Source: Cyanobacterium stanieri PCC 7202 (lineage in GTDB: Bacteria; Cyanobacteriota; Cyanobacteriia; Cyanobacteriales; Cyanobacteriaceae). Taken from it: DNA of 64,000 bases. The notes under the pieces were generated by a model. It searched no databases. It saw only the letters and a program-made list of their open reading frames with translations, and was not told the origin of the DNA. Position numbers and translations under genes: made by a program. Location: positions 1,302,001 to 1,366,000 of the forward strand of contig CP003940.1 in assembly GCA_000317655.1 (NCBI GenBank), read 5' to 3'. This document shows, piece by piece, positions 53,307-62,564 of the stretch (position 1 is its first letter; every line of letters begins with the position of its first letter).

Positions 53307-53684
53307 TTAAACACCAAAAAATTGTCTATGGGGACAAGCCGCAATTCTAGTATCAGGAGTTAAAGGCTCACCCTCCGCAGTAGTCGTCATACCCCTCATT
53401 TTCCTAACCGCATTGATAGAAGAAATACAATCACAACCAAATAATCTCACCGCCTCATCGCTTTCCTCATCGGTAAAATTCAGGATATAATCCCCAAATT
53501 CATTTTTTTCTAAATTAGGATATTCCACCTGCTCATTTTCTCCAAAAGCGACTAAATTGGTACTATTTCTAACTTTAATTTCCTGAGCCTGAACATTATT
53601 AGACTCCCCAAAATTCATCATTAAAGAAGCTATTACCAGAGGTGTTGAAACAATTAATGTTTTGAAAATTTGATTTGCATTCAT
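53307..53684 (-). CDS. Hypothetical secreted protein with Cys residues
   Basis: 125 aa, no family recognised. Residues about 1-33 are a signal peptide (MNANQIFKTLIVSTPLVIAS, cleavage after VQA). The mature part is acidic, with LFGCDCISSINAVRKMRGM and, near the end, IAACPHRQFFGV: three Cys in total, which could form a disulfide or bind a metal. It stands alone between the chemotaxis set and mrr. Confidence 0.65.
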   Translation of the reverse strand: MNANQIFKTLIVSTPLVIASLMMNFGESNNVQAQEIKVRNSTNLVAFGENEQVEYPNLEKNEFGDYILNFTDEESDEAVRLFGCDCISSINAVRKMRGMTTTAEGEPLTPDTRIAACPHRQFFGV

Positions 53685-53902
53685 GGTACAAAAATCTAAC
53701 TATTATTAAAGGGATTTTTCGCCTATGTTATTTAATAATTATCTGATTTGTCAAGGGGGTTATTTCATAATGAGTAATGATATTCAATCATAAGATTTTC
53801 TAAAGACCGACCCATTGTTCTATAATCTTGAAAAGCTATTTGTCAATCACAAATGATTTGAACTATCCTCATCACTTGTTTTCTCAACGTTTTTATTCAA
53901 CA

Positions 53903-54826
53903 ATGACCACGCCTAATTTTCAAAAATTTTTTAAACCTCTTTTAGAAATTGCATCAGACGATAATGAGCATTCAACCAAAGAAGCAAAAGAAATATTGAT
54001 TAAAAAAATGGGATTAACCCCTGAAGATTTACAAGAAAAAGTCAGAGGGGGTTCTATGACAAAAGTAGATAATAGAATTTGGTGGGCAAAAAGTTATTTT
54101 GTTAAAGCACAAGTTTTTTCATCCCCAAGAAGAGGTGTTTTTAAAATTACTCAAAGAGGGAAAGATTTATTAGCCTTAAACCATCAGGAAATAACAAAAA
54201 AAGATCTTGAAAAATATCCTGAATTTATAGATTTTTCTAAAAATAAAAAAAATAAAGCAGATGATCAAAATATGGATGATCATCAGAGTGATAATTCTAT
54301 AGACAAGGAAACTCCAGAGGAATTACTAGAGAATGCGTATGAAGAGATAAGGAATCAATTGGCTAATGATCTTCTGAATATTATAAAAAACAATTCCTAT
54401 GAATTTTTTGAAAATTTAGTAGTTGATTTGATGGTAAAAATGGGCTATGGTGGGTCACGAAGTGATGCTGGAAAATCTATCGGTAAAATTGGAGATGAAG
54501 GTATAGACGGCATTATCAAAGAAGATAAACTGGGTTTGGATGTAATTTATTTACAAGCTAAGAAATGGGAAGGAACTATTGGCAGACCTGAAATTCAAAA
54601 GTTTGTCGGTGCATTACACGGTAAAAGAGCCAAAAAAGGCGTTTTTATTACTACTGGAAAATATACAAAAACTGCTTTTGATTATGTTAAAAATATCGAA
54701 GCGAAAGTTATTTTGATTGATGGTGGTGATTTAGTTAATTATATGATTGATTATGGTTTAGGAGTGTCTAGTTCTGTAATTTATGAAATTAAAAAAATTG
54801 ATACGGACTATTTTTTGGAAGATTAA
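53903..54826 (+). CDS. mrr: Mrr-type type IV restriction endonuclease
   Basis: Likely cleaves modified (methylated) foreign DNA. 307 aa from ATG at 53903; an in-frame TTG at 53828 would add 25 residues. The N-terminal domain (about residues 1-90) is a winged-helix Mrr_N domain (KVDNRIWWAKSYFVKAQVFS, FKITQRGKDLL). After an acidic linker, the Mrr catalytic domain has the PD-(D/E)xK core GDEGIDGIIKEDKLGL, YLQAKKWEG with the QxK pair, and KKGVFITTGKYTKTAF. It is a solo gene with no methylase nearby, as expected for type IV. Confidence 0.9.
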   Translation: MTTPNFQKFFKPLLEIASDDNEHSTKEAKEILIKKMGLTPEDLQEKVRGGSMTKVDNRIWWAKSYFVKAQVFSSPRRGVFKITQRGKDLLALNHQEITKKDLEKYPEFIDFSKNKKNKADDQNMDDHQSDNSIDKETPEELLENAYEEIRNQLANDLLNIIKNNSYEFFENLVVDLMVKMGYGGSRSDAGKSIGKIGDEGIDGIIKEDKLGLDVIYLQAKKWEGTIGRPEIQKFVGALHGKRAKKGVFITTGKYTKTAFDYVKNIEAKVILIDGGDLVNYMIDYGLGVSSSVIYEIKKIDTDYFLED

Positions 54827-54931
54827 TCAGAAAGTCTCAAACAATTCATAATCAAGCAAGAAATAATTTTTATATTTCTATTGTTTCCGTTAAAATGTAT
54901 TATGATTTTGTTACTGATATAAAACTTCTTC

Positions 54932-57900
54932 ATGCACAGAATCCCAGCAACCCCAGGGGGATGGAATCCCGACACCGAGGGGGTAATTATCATCGAACAA
55001 AATCCTGCACCCATTATCTTCCTCACCAGCGCCGATACAGACATTCAAACCATCGCCTCCTGCGTTGAAGTATTACCCGATGATTTTCCTGCCATGAGGG
55101 TTGTTAACCTATTACAGCTACAACAGGAGTTAACCATTGATACCTACGCCCAAGAAGTATTATCCCAAGCCCAAGTGATTATCATCCGACTTTTGGGAGG
55201 AAGAAGTTACTGGAATTATGGCTTAGAAGTGTGTAAGGACATTGTGAGCCAACATAATCATATATCATTACTTATTTTACCGGGGGACGATCGCCCTGAC
55301 CCCGAATTAATTAATCATTCCAATGTACCTTTATTCCACGTCAATCAATTTTGGCAATATTTAATCGAGGGGGGAGTAGAAAATTTTGCCCATGGATTTA
55401 AGTATCTTAGTAATACTTTATTTAAGACTAATTTCCATGTTGTATCTCCTCAAATTATTCCCCGTTTAGGTATTTTTAGTAGTTCTTTAGAACAAAAGTT
55501 TTTTAGCCCCCTAAATCCCCCAACTTTGGGGGACTTAAATAATGAATGTTCATTAGACAATAATTCTATTGATGTTGCTATTATTTTTTATCGTTCCCAT
55601 TATTTATCAGGTAATATAAAACCCATTACCGCCCTACAAGAAAAATTAAGCCAAGAAAACATTAGCTACATTTCTATCTATATATCTTCTCTACGAGATG
55701 AAGAAAATCAAACAGAATTAATTGAACTATTACAAAATCATCAGATAAAACTGATCCTCAATACCACCAGTTTTTCTGTGGCGAAAATAGGTAATGAATC
55801 TAATACCAAAATTTGGCAAACCTTAAACGTTCCCGTTTTACAAATAATCCTTAGCGGTAGTACCCAAGAATATTGGCAGGATAATTTTCAGGGTTTATCG
55901 CCAAGGGATGTCGCCATGAATATCGCCTTACCAGAAGTAGATGGCAGAATTATTACTAGGGCAATTTCTTTTAAGTCTGTGGTCAAAAAACATCGACAGT
56001 TAGAAACTGATGTAGTGGTTTATCAACCCCTAGAAAATCGAGTTAATTATGTAGTTGAATTAAGCAAAAATTGGTTACGTCTTAGTAATATTCCCAATTC
56101 ACAAAAAAAAGTGGCTATTATTTTGGCAAACTATCCTAATAAAGATGGCAGAATTGCCAATGGTGTAGGTTTAGATACTCCTGCTAGTTGTATTAATATT
56201 CTCCATGCTTTGGCAGAAAATGGTTATTTTATTACGGATATTCCTAATGATGGAGATGAGTTAATTTTTAGGTTAATTAAGGGTGTTACTAATGACTTAG
56301 AAATGACATCCCAAAAGAAACTTAATCAATTTTTGTCTATCAAAGATTATCTAAATTACTTTTCTGATTTACCGCAAAAGGTACGGGATGAGGTTAATAA
56401 TAGATGGGGTATTGTTTCTGCTAGTAGCGAAAAAAAAGATAATAATTTATCCATAGAAATAGAGCAAGATTATATCCCCATTTCTGGGGAACAACTAGGC
56501 AATGTTTTTATTGGGGTACAACCTTCTCGGGGTTATGATTTAGATCCTAGTTTAAACTATCATGCCCCTGATTTAGAGCCTACCCATCGTTATTTGGCTT
56601 TCTATTTTTGGTTACGTAAAATATTTCAAGCAGATGTGGTTATTCATGTGGGAAAACATGGTAATTTGGAATGGTTACCGGGAAAAAGTTTAGTTTTATC
56701 AGAACATTGTTACCCTGAAATTAGTTTAGGAAGTCTGCCCAATTTTTATCCTTTTATTGTTAATGATCCGGGGGAAGGTTCTCAGGCAAAAAGAAGGGCT
56801 AATGCGGTAATTTTAGATCATTTAACTCCTCCTCTTACTAGGGCAGAATTGTATAAGGAGTTATTGGAATTGGAGGCTTTAATTGATGAATATTATCAAG
56901 CTCAAAGTCTTAATCCTAGCAGATTAAAGATTATAGGCGATCGCATTTCGGAGTTAGTTAAAACCACTAATTTAAACCAAGATTTAGGTATCGAAAAAGT
57001 GGATCAAAATAGTTTGACTCAATTTTTGACCGTAGCAGATGGTTATTTATGTGAGTTAAAAGAGGCACAAATTCGAGACGGTTTACACATTTTTGGTCAA
57101 TGTCCCCAAGGTAGACAACTTAGAGATTTGATAAAGGCGATCGCCCTTTTTTCCAGTTATAATAACTTAGGAATTATAGAAGCCATTAAAGAAGATTTAA
57201 CATCAAATTCGAGTAATCAATCGTCAAAAGGATTGTCGTTTAGCCCCCTAAATCCCCACCCCTCTGCCTTCGGCATCTCCCCTTTCAAGGGGAGAGGGGA
57301 GACTTTCCATGATAAAGATTTGTCCAAACTTAATCGAGATCAAATCCCCCCCTTATTAAGGGGGGCTAGGGGGGATCATGAAACCATCGCCAATGAACTA
57401 ATCGAAAAACTCATCCAAGAAGAAAAAACTCCCCCCTTATTAAGGGGGGTTGGGGGGGATCAAAAACCCATTACCTTATTAAGGGGGGCTAGGGGGGATT
57501 CCCAAACCATCCACCTCGGTAAACATACCAAAAAATCCCTCCAATGGATCGAAAAACAACTATTACCTAACCTCAAAAAAACAGACCAAGAAATAACCAA
57601 CCTCATCCGAGGACTAGAAGGTAAATTCATCCCCAGCGGCTCATCAGGCGCCCCCACCAGAGGCAGAAGCGACGTGCTACCCACAGGGCGCAATTTCTAC
57701 TCCGTGGACATTCGGGCAATTCCTAGCGAAACCGCCTGGGATGTAGGTAGAAAAGCCGCCGATGCACTCATTGAACGATATACCCAAGAAAATGGAGAGT
57801 ATCCCCGCACCCTCGGCATTTCCGTATGGGGTACATCCACCATGCGCACAGGGGGAGACGACATCGCCCAAATTATGGCATTAATGGGAGTCAAACCCGT

Positions 57901-58882
57901 ATGGGATGGGGTCAGTCGTAGGGTCGTAGATTATGAAGTTATACCCATTTCCGTGTTAAATCGTCCTCGGGTTGATGTTACTGTGAGGGTATCGGGCTTT
58001 TTTCGTGATGGCTTTCCCAATATACTGGATTTACTTTACAAAATAACGGTGCATTTGTCAACCCTCACGGAGGAAAAAGAATTTAATCCCCTCGCCTCCC
58101 AAGCCCAAAAAGATCAAGATTACTGGTTAGACCAAGGTTTAACCCCAGAACAGGCAACAGAAAGAGCTACCTATCGCCTTTTTGGTTCTAAACCGGGAGC
58201 CTATGGGGCAGGATTACAGGGTTTAATTGAGTCGCAAAATTGGCAGACGGATGAGGATTTGGCAAGGGCGTATTTGAACTGGAGCAGTTATGCTTATAAG
58301 GGTAATAAAGGGGTATCTATGCCAGAAGTATTTGAGCAAAGATTACGGGATTTAGAGATAGTTTTACATAACCAAGATAACCGAGAACATGACTTATTAG
58401 ATTCTGATGATTATTATCAATTTCAAGGGGGATTAACCGCTGCTGTTCGTCATTTAAAAGGAGAAAATCCTGTGACATATTTTGGGGATAATTCACAACC
58501 TAATAATCCCAAAGTAAGGAGTTTAAAAGAAGAAATTGCGAGGGTATATCGTAGCCGAGTTATTAATCCGAAATGGATAGCAGGAGTTATGCGACACGGA
58601 TATAAGGGAGCTTTTGAAATGAGTGCTACGGTGGATTATTTATTCGCTTATGGTGCCACTACAAAAGTTGTACCTAGTTTTATGTTTGAGGGGGTAGCAA
58701 ACAGTTATTTATTAGATGATAAGGTAAGAGATTTTATTGAGCAAAAAAATCCTTGGGCATTGCGTGATATGGCAGAAAGATTAATCGAAGCATCTCAACG
58801 GGGTTTGTGGCAAAATATGTCGGCGGATATGTATGATCGTTTACGGGAAATTGCGAATCAAGCGGAAGGGGCGATCGAGTAA
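54932..58882 (+). CDS. cobN: Cobaltochelatase subunit CobN, with repeats translated in frame
   Basis: Large subunit of the aerobic cobaltochelatase that inserts cobalt into hydrogenobyrinate diamide, or a CobN-type relative. 1316 aa. MHRIPATPGGWNPDTEGVII is the usual CobN start, and the family core includes VIHVGKHGNLEWLPGKS, NDPGEGSQAKRRANAVILDH, FYSVDIRAIPSETAWDVGRK and LGISVWGTSTMRTGGDDIAQ. Three insertions of genome repeats are read in frame: residues about 190-203, about 757-800, and three PPLLRG-type units to about residue 857. CobN is used instead of BchH/ChlH because of the start and length. CobS and CobT genes are not adjacent. Confidence 0.93.
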   Translation: MHRIPATPGGWNPDTEGVIIIEQNPAPIIFLTSADTDIQTIASCVEVLPDDFPAMRVVNLLQLQQELTIDTYAQEVLSQAQVIIIRLLGGRSYWNYGLEVCKDIVSQHNHISLLILPGDDRPDPELINHSNVPLFHVNQFWQYLIEGGVENFAHGFKYLSNTLFKTNFHVVSPQIIPRLGIFSSSLEQKFFSPLNPPTLGDLNNECSLDNNSIDVAIIFYRSHYLSGNIKPITALQEKLSQENISYISIYISSLRDEENQTELIELLQNHQIKLILNTTSFSVAKIGNESNTKIWQTLNVPVLQIILSGSTQEYWQDNFQGLSPRDVAMNIALPEVDGRIITRAISFKSVVKKHRQLETDVVVYQPLENRVNYVVELSKNWLRLSNIPNSQKKVAIILANYPNKDGRIANGVGLDTPASCINILHALAENGYFITDIPNDGDELIFRLIKGVTNDLEMTSQKKLNQFLSIKDYLNYFSDLPQKVRDEVNNRWGIVSASSEKKDNNLSIEIEQDYIPISGEQLGNVFIGVQPSRGYDLDPSLNYHAPDLEPTHRYLAFYFWLRKIFQADVVIHVGKHGNLEWLPGKSLVLSEHCYPEISLGSLPNFYPFIVNDPGEGSQAKRRANAVILDHLTPPLTRAELYKELLELEALIDEYYQAQSLNPSRLKIIGDRISELVKTTNLNQDLGIEKVDQNSLTQFLTVADGYLCELKEAQIRDGLHIFGQCPQGRQLRDLIKAIALFSSYNNLGIIEAIKEDLTSNSSNQSSKGLSFSPLNPHPSAFGISPFKGRGETFHDKDLSKLNRDQIPPLLRGARGDHETIANELIEKLIQEEKTPPLLRGVGGDQKPITLLRGARGDSQTIHLGKHTKKSLQWIEKQLLPNLKKTDQEITNLIRGLEGKFIPSGSSGAPTRGRSDVLPTGRNFYSVDIRAIPSETAWDVGRKAADALIERYTQENGEYPRTLGISVWGTSTMRTGGDDIAQIMALMGVKPVWDGVSRRVVDYEVIPISVLNRPRVDVTVRVSGFFRDGFPNILDLLYKITVHLSTLTEEKEFNPLASQAQKDQDYWLDQGLTPEQATERATYRLFGSKPGAYGAGLQGLIESQNWQTDEDLARAYLNWSSYAYKGNKGVSMPEVFEQRLRDLEIVLHNQDNREHDLLDSDDYYQFQGGLTAAVRHLKGENPVTYFGDNSQPNNPKVRSLKEEIARVYRSRVINPKWIAGVMRHGYKGAFEMSATVDYLFAYGATTKVVPSFMFEGVANSYLLDDKVRDFIEQKNPWALRDMAERLIEASQRGLWQNMSADMYDRLREIANQAEGAIE
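55499..55541 (+). repeat. In-frame core copy of the dispersed element inside cobN
   Basis: AGCCCCCTAAATCCCCC followed by AACTTTGGGGGACTT differs in two bases from the core at 34843 or 50802. It is translated as SPLNPPTLGDL (residues about 191-201). No stop or frameshift arises. Confidence 0.8.
57202..57333 (+). repeat. Near full-length dispersed element translated in frame inside cobN
   Basis: Ends ATCAAATTCGAGTAATCA and TTTGTCCAAACTTA match the CAAGTTCGAGTAATCA...TTATCCGAACTTAA ends of 27771-27910, and the core GCCCCCTAAATCCCC plus the long hairpin (CCTCTGCCTTCGGCATCTCC) matches it almost base for base. It adds about 44 residues (…SPLNPHPSAFGISPFKGRGE…) to CobN, without stop codons. Confidence 0.85.
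57343..57502 (+). repeat. Three in-frame copies of the CCCCCCTTATTAAGGGGGG palindrome inside cobN
   Basis: Copies at about 57343-57378, 57427-57462 and 57470-57502 share CTTATTAAGGGGGG followed by CTAGGGGGGAT or TTGGGGGGGAT. They are spaced by 84 and 39 bp, both multiples of three, and read as IPPLLRGARGD, TPPLLRGVGGD and ITLLRGARGD. The third lacks the left C run. Confidence 0.85.
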
Positions 58883-58894
58883 TTATAATTAAAA

Positions 58895-58910
58895 ACCCCA
58901 ATTTTGGGGT
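58895..58910 (+). terminator. Hairpin after cobN
   Basis: ACCCCAA and TTGGGGT form a 7-bp stem around TT, 13 bp after the cobN stop. The following bases AATAT are only weakly T-rich, so termination is probable but not certain. Confidence 0.5.
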
Positions 58911-58911
58911 A

Positions 58912-59017
58912 ATATCAAGTTCGGCTGATCAGTTATTAAAAAGATTATAGTTTTGCCCCCTAAATCCCCCAATTCTGGGGGACTCATCTTTTCAGGTATT
59001 GATCCGAACTCGAGATA
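58912..59017 (+). repeat. Full-length dispersed inverted-repeat element after cobN
   Basis: ATATCAAGTTCGGCTGATCA, core GCCCCCTAAATCCCC then CAATTCTGGGGGACTC, and TTGATCCGAACTCGAGATA. About 106 bp, short form as at 34801. It abuts the composite element at 59020. Confidence 0.8.
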
Positions 59018-59019
59018 AT

Positions 59020-59267
59020 TAACCTCAGTTCGGGATAACAGTTGTCAGTATGGTAGGGGACGTAGCATGCTACGTCCGTACAGGTTACAGGTTGCAGGTT
59101 GCAGGTTACAGGTTTAAAATACGACCAGCCTTTGTTAGTTCCTTGATGGAACTAAGTATCAGAAAATTAATTAACATTACAGTTTTTGTAAATTTCTTAA
59201 CCTGATACCTGACACCCGATACCTGGCACCTTTACAAGACTATAAATTTTATCCCGAACTCAGATTA
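59020..59267. repeat. Composite inverted-repeat element, copy 2 (empty site)
   Basis: 248 bp, identical in layout to 44220-44603 except that the MITE is absent: the sequence AATTAATTAACATTACAG is continuous at 59165-59182. It has the same ends (TAACCTCAGTTCGGGATAA and TTATCCCGAACTCAGATTA), the 20-bp palindrome GGACGTAGCATGCTACGTCC at 59058-59077 and the CAGGTTR heptamer run. It lies directly after the tyrS stop region. Confidence 0.85.
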
Positions 59268-59268
59268 T

Positions 59269-60483
59269 TTATTTGACCAAACGGATGAATTTCTTTTTGC
59301 CAACCTGCAAAATTTTGTTGTCTAAATCTTGACTATTTTCGATGGTAAAATTAGGGTCAGAAATGCGATCGCCCTCTAAACGTACACTACCTCCCTGAAT
59401 CTGTCTTCTACCCTCACCACTACTATTTACCAAACCAGAAGCATTGAGGATATAAAACAATTTTGCGGGAAATTCCACCGAACTAAGGGAAAATTCAGGC
59501 ACAGCCTCAGCATTTGCCATATTTTGCTGTTTGACCAAATCCATCGCTGTTTTTTGAGCAGTTAAAGCAGCATCCTTGCCATGATATTGAGCGACGATTT
59601 CCACCGCCAACATTTTTTGAGCCTCCCGAGGATTTTCGGGAATATCAGTCAAAGATAAATCGGTGAGTAACTCAAAATAATTTTGTAATAAAGAATCGGG
59701 GGTTTTTTCTAACTTAGAATACATCGACAAAGCATCCTCTTTTAAACCCACATAATTATTTAAAGATTTCGACATCTTTTGCTCCCCATCCGTACCAATT
59801 AAAATTGGTAAAAGTACCCCAAACTGAGGTTTTTTGCCGAAATACTTTTGTAAATCGCGCCCCACCGCAATATTAAACTTTTGATCTGTACCACCCAATT
59901 CCACATCGGCATCCACTGCCACAGAATCATAACCCTGCATCAAGGGATATAAAAACTCATGGAGATAAATGGGGGTTTCCTGAGTATAACGATTGTTAAA
60001 ACCTTCTTTTGCCAACATTTGCTGAACTGTCATAGTTGCCAAAAGTTCTTGGATTTTACCCAAATCAAGGTCAGAAAGCCATTCCGAATTGTAACGAATC
60101 TCCAAACGTCCGGGGGTGTCAAAGTCGAGGATGGGGCGTAATTGATTGAGGTAAGTTTGGGCGTTTTCCTTGACTTGTTCTGGGCTTAGTTGTTTTCTTA
60201 CCTTATCTTTTCCTGTGGGATCTCCAATTTGGGCGGTAAAATCTCCAATAATGACCACTGCGGTATGTCCTTGATCTTGGAAAGCCCTTAATTTACGAAA
60301 AGGAATACTATGTCCTAGGTGTAAATCTGTACCTGTGGGGTCAATACCTAATTTTACCCTCAAAGGTCTATTAGACTTTGTGCATAATTGTTCTAAATTA
60401 TCGTCCATAGAATCAGAATCGGGTTGATTAGGAAAAACATCACTCACACCCCGATGTAACCAAGAAAAATTATCAGTCGTCAT
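59269..60483 (-). CDS. tyrS: Tyrosyl-tRNA synthetase
   Basis: Charges tRNA-Tyr with tyrosine. 404 aa from ATG at 60483; a further start at 60513 would add ten residues. Class I motifs: [20 protein letters not shown] (HIGH-type, residues about 54-73), [20 protein letters not shown] and KMSKSLNN (KMSKS). The C-terminal 60 residues are an S4-type RNA-binding domain ([16 protein letters not shown]). The composite repeat element lies directly after its stop. Confidence 0.96.
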   Translation of the reverse strand: MTTDNFSWLHRGVSDVFPNQPDSDSMDDNLEQLCTKSNRPLRVKLGIDPTGTDLHLGHSIPFRKLRAFQDQGHTAVVIIGDFTAQIGDPTGKDKVRKQLSPEQVKENAQTYLNQLRPILDFDTPGRLEIRYNSEWLSDLDLGKIQELLATMTVQQMLAKEGFNNRYTQETPIYLHEFLYPLMQGYDSVAVDADVELGGTDQKFNIAVGRDLQKYFGKKPQFGVLLPILIGTDGEQKMSKSLNNYVGLKEDALSMYSKLEKTPDSLLQNYFELLTDLSLTDIPENPREAQKMLAVEIVAQYHGKDAALTAQKTAMDLVKQQNMANAEAVPEFSLSSVEFPAKLFYILNASGLVNSSGEGRRQIQGGSVRLEGDRISDPNFTIENSQDLDNKILQVGKKKFIRLVK

Positions 60484-60539
60484 TATGTATATATATTTTT
60501 TATAAATTGCCAATACTTCAGGAATTATCTTATCAGGGC

Positions 60540-60690
60540 AACGTTAACAATTGACAATTGACAATGAACAGTGATTCTTTTTCGGTATTGCTTAATTAGG
60601 GGATAAAATATAGTTGAATTATTCCAATCATTTAGTATTCAAAATATTATCACTATTGCCTATTGCCTATTGCCCATTCCCCAACCTGCA
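60540..60690. repeat. CAATTGA-type and TATTGCC-type heptamer repeats
   Basis: AACAATTGACAATTGACAATG at 60545-60565 and ATTGCCTATTGCCTATTGCC at 60654-60673 are short tandem runs of 7-bp units in the tyrS-comB spacer. Similar CAATTGA runs occur at 10749-10785, 23860-23883, 44940-44970 and 62525-62560. Confidence 0.6.
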
Positions 60691-60701
60691 ACCTAACCAA
60701 A

Positions 60702-61433
60702 TTATAAGGCTTTGAATAGTAAACTACCTTTTCCTTGTTGGATGGGTAAAGTTTGGATGATGTTTTCTTGGGCGCAGTATTTTAAATCATCGGTCAAATC
60801 AAGTCTTAATAGTCTTTGTCCATGACTAGCAAGGGTAAATAACTTGACTAAATCATGTTGCCATTGTTGATAAAGCGCGATCGCACTTACAACCTCATCA
60901 TTACCAATCATCTCAATATTATCATTCTTGATCAGACTAGAGGCGATCGCCCCTGCGCAAACCGTATCCTCAAGGGAATAACCCCCTTCCCAACCAGAAC
61001 CCACCAACCAGACATTATTAGGCTGTTTTTCTGCCAAAAAATCTACCACCACACCATAATTAATCATCGCCCCAGTGATGACCACATCAGCATTTTGTAC
61101 CCTCTGCAAAGCCCGAGTACCATTAGTCGTACTAATAAATAATTGTTTATCCTTCACCATTTCAGGAGTACAATCAAGGGGAGAATTACCCATATCGCAA
61201 GACTCAACTTTTTTACCACCCCTTTCTCCTAATCTTAATCTTTCCGTGGGAGACAAACCCTCGCTATCTGCCAATAATAAATCAATATCACTAAAAGCCT
61301 TAACAGACTTTGCACCCCCATCCAATGCTGTAGCGATAGTAGTAGTAGCGCGAAGTACATCAATTACCACTGCACAATCAGGCACTTGATTTTCAGGGGT
61401 AGACTCAGGGGTATGATAAACAGAAATTTCCAC
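60702..61433 (-). CDS. comB: 2-phosphosulfolactate phosphatase-family protein (ComB)
   Basis: ComB-family phosphatase, which in methanogens hydrolyses 2-phosphosulfolactate in coenzyme M synthesis; cyanobacterial members probably act on another substrate. GTG at 61433 gives [10 protein letters not shown] after the initiator, the usual family start (243 aa); an ATG far upstream at 61544 would add 37 unconserved residues. Motifs: [40 protein letters not shown] and [15 protein letters not shown], with [20 protein letters not shown]. No SD is visible. Confidence 0.9.
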   Translation of the reverse strand: MEISVYHTPESTPENQVPDCAVVIDVLRATTTIATALDGGAKSVKAFSDIDLLLADSEGLSPTERLRLGERGGKKVESCDMGNSPLDCTPEMVKDKQLFISTTNGTRALQRVQNADVVITGAMINYGVVVDFLAEKQPNNVWLVGSGWEGGYSLEDTVCAGAIASSLIKNDNIEMIGNDEVVSAIALYQQWQHDLVKLFTLASHGQRLLRLDLTDDLKYCAQENIIQTLPIQQGKGSLLFKAL

Positions 61434-61641
61434 GATGATTATTTTACTTATACTTTCACAATGTGCAATTATAGCGCCACAGGTTCCCCTCACCTCAATT
61501 CCATAAGTTCGATCAATCACAGAGCATAAAGATAATTTGATCACAAAAGAAAAGAGTTGTTACAAAATTTTAGATTTTATGGCAATTAATCGCTGTATTT
61601 TTGAAAATGAATATAAATGCCTATAAAATACGAAAAAAGCC

Positions 61642-62484
61642 ATGTTAAAGAAAATTCTATATGCCGACTCAGGAAATGGTCACACCCAAGAAATGTTAAA
61701 AACCTTACAGGATATTCCCGCATTTCAAAACTGTGATCTCACCATCTTACACGTTGTTTCCCCTCAAAGTTCCGCCGATGCCCTCGAAACAAAATGGGAA
61801 GAAGGGGGCAAAATTTTGGGAGAAATTGTTAAGAATGTTAACATCGATCCTGCCAAAGTTTCCACCATTCTCAGACAGGGTGAACCCAAAGATGTTGTTT
61901 GTCAGGTAGCCCAAGAAATTGACGCAGATTTGATTTTGATGGGGTCTAGGGGTTTAAAAAGGTTAGAATCCTTTTTGGAAAACTCTGTGAGTCAGTATGT
62001 ATTCCAACTGAGCGATCGCCCCATGCTCTTGGTAAAAGATGATATATATATTCGTAGGATAAAAAGGGTAATGTTGGCCCTTGATAAATCAGAAGCGGCT
62101 CAATACGCCCTCGAGTTGACCATTAATATGCTCAAAGACTATCGGGAAGCGGAATTATACCTTGTCAGGGTAAATCCCGATTTAGATGCCAATGTGGACT
62201 TATCCAGAACAGAAATGGAACAAAACTCCATCCTCGCCCCTGCCCTTGCCCAAGCCAAAAGAATGGGTATCAATGCCCATTGTATAGTTACAGGGGGTAA
62301 ACCGGGCAAAAAAATCTGTCAATTAGCCGAAGAAAAAGACATCGATTTATTGTTACTCGGTTCCCCTGATCGTCGTCCTTCCATTGCCAAAAGTTTGGTA
62401 GATTTAGATCGTTTACTCGGTTCCTCTCTTTCTGATTATATCCGAGTAAATGCTAACTGTCCTGTTTTACTCGTGAGAAAATAA
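61642..62484 (+). CDS. Universal stress protein, two Usp domains
   Basis: 280 aa with two tandem Usp folds. The first starts MLKKILYADSGNGHTQEMLK and has ADLILMGSRGLKRLESFLEN; the second starts KRVMLALDKSEAAQYALELT and has IDLLLLGSPDRRPSIAKSLV with NCPVLLVRK at the end. The GxxG(x)9G(S/T) ATP motif is recognisable in the first (GSRGLKRL...SVS) and altered in the second. Role in stress tolerance is family-based only. Divergent from comB. Confidence 0.93.
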   Translation: MLKKILYADSGNGHTQEMLKTLQDIPAFQNCDLTILHVVSPQSSADALETKWEEGGKILGEIVKNVNIDPAKVSTILRQGEPKDVVCQVAQEIDADLILMGSRGLKRLESFLENSVSQYVFQLSDRPMLLVKDDIYIRRIKRVMLALDKSEAAQYALELTINMLKDYREAELYLVRVNPDLDANVDLSRTEMEQNSILAPALAQAKRMGINAHCIVTGGKPGKKICQLAEEKDIDLLLLGSPDRRPSIAKSLVDLDRLLGSSLSDYIRVNANCPVLLVRK

Positions 62485-62564
62485 ACTTTAGGTTTCAGGT
62501 TTCAGTTGTTAGGTACATGGGTAATTAATTATCCATTGTCAATTATCCATTCTCAATTATTACC

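Noticed and set aside
54827-54931. Possible cobalamin riboswitch before cobN
   Set aside because: The 105-bp spacer is too short and AT-rich, with no B12-box-like GCCACTG and no conserved stems.
54932-58882. Magnesium chelatase subunit ChlH instead of CobN
   Set aside because: The start MHRIPATPGGWNPDTEG and the SADTDIQ region are CobN features, and ChlH/BchH has a different N-terminus.
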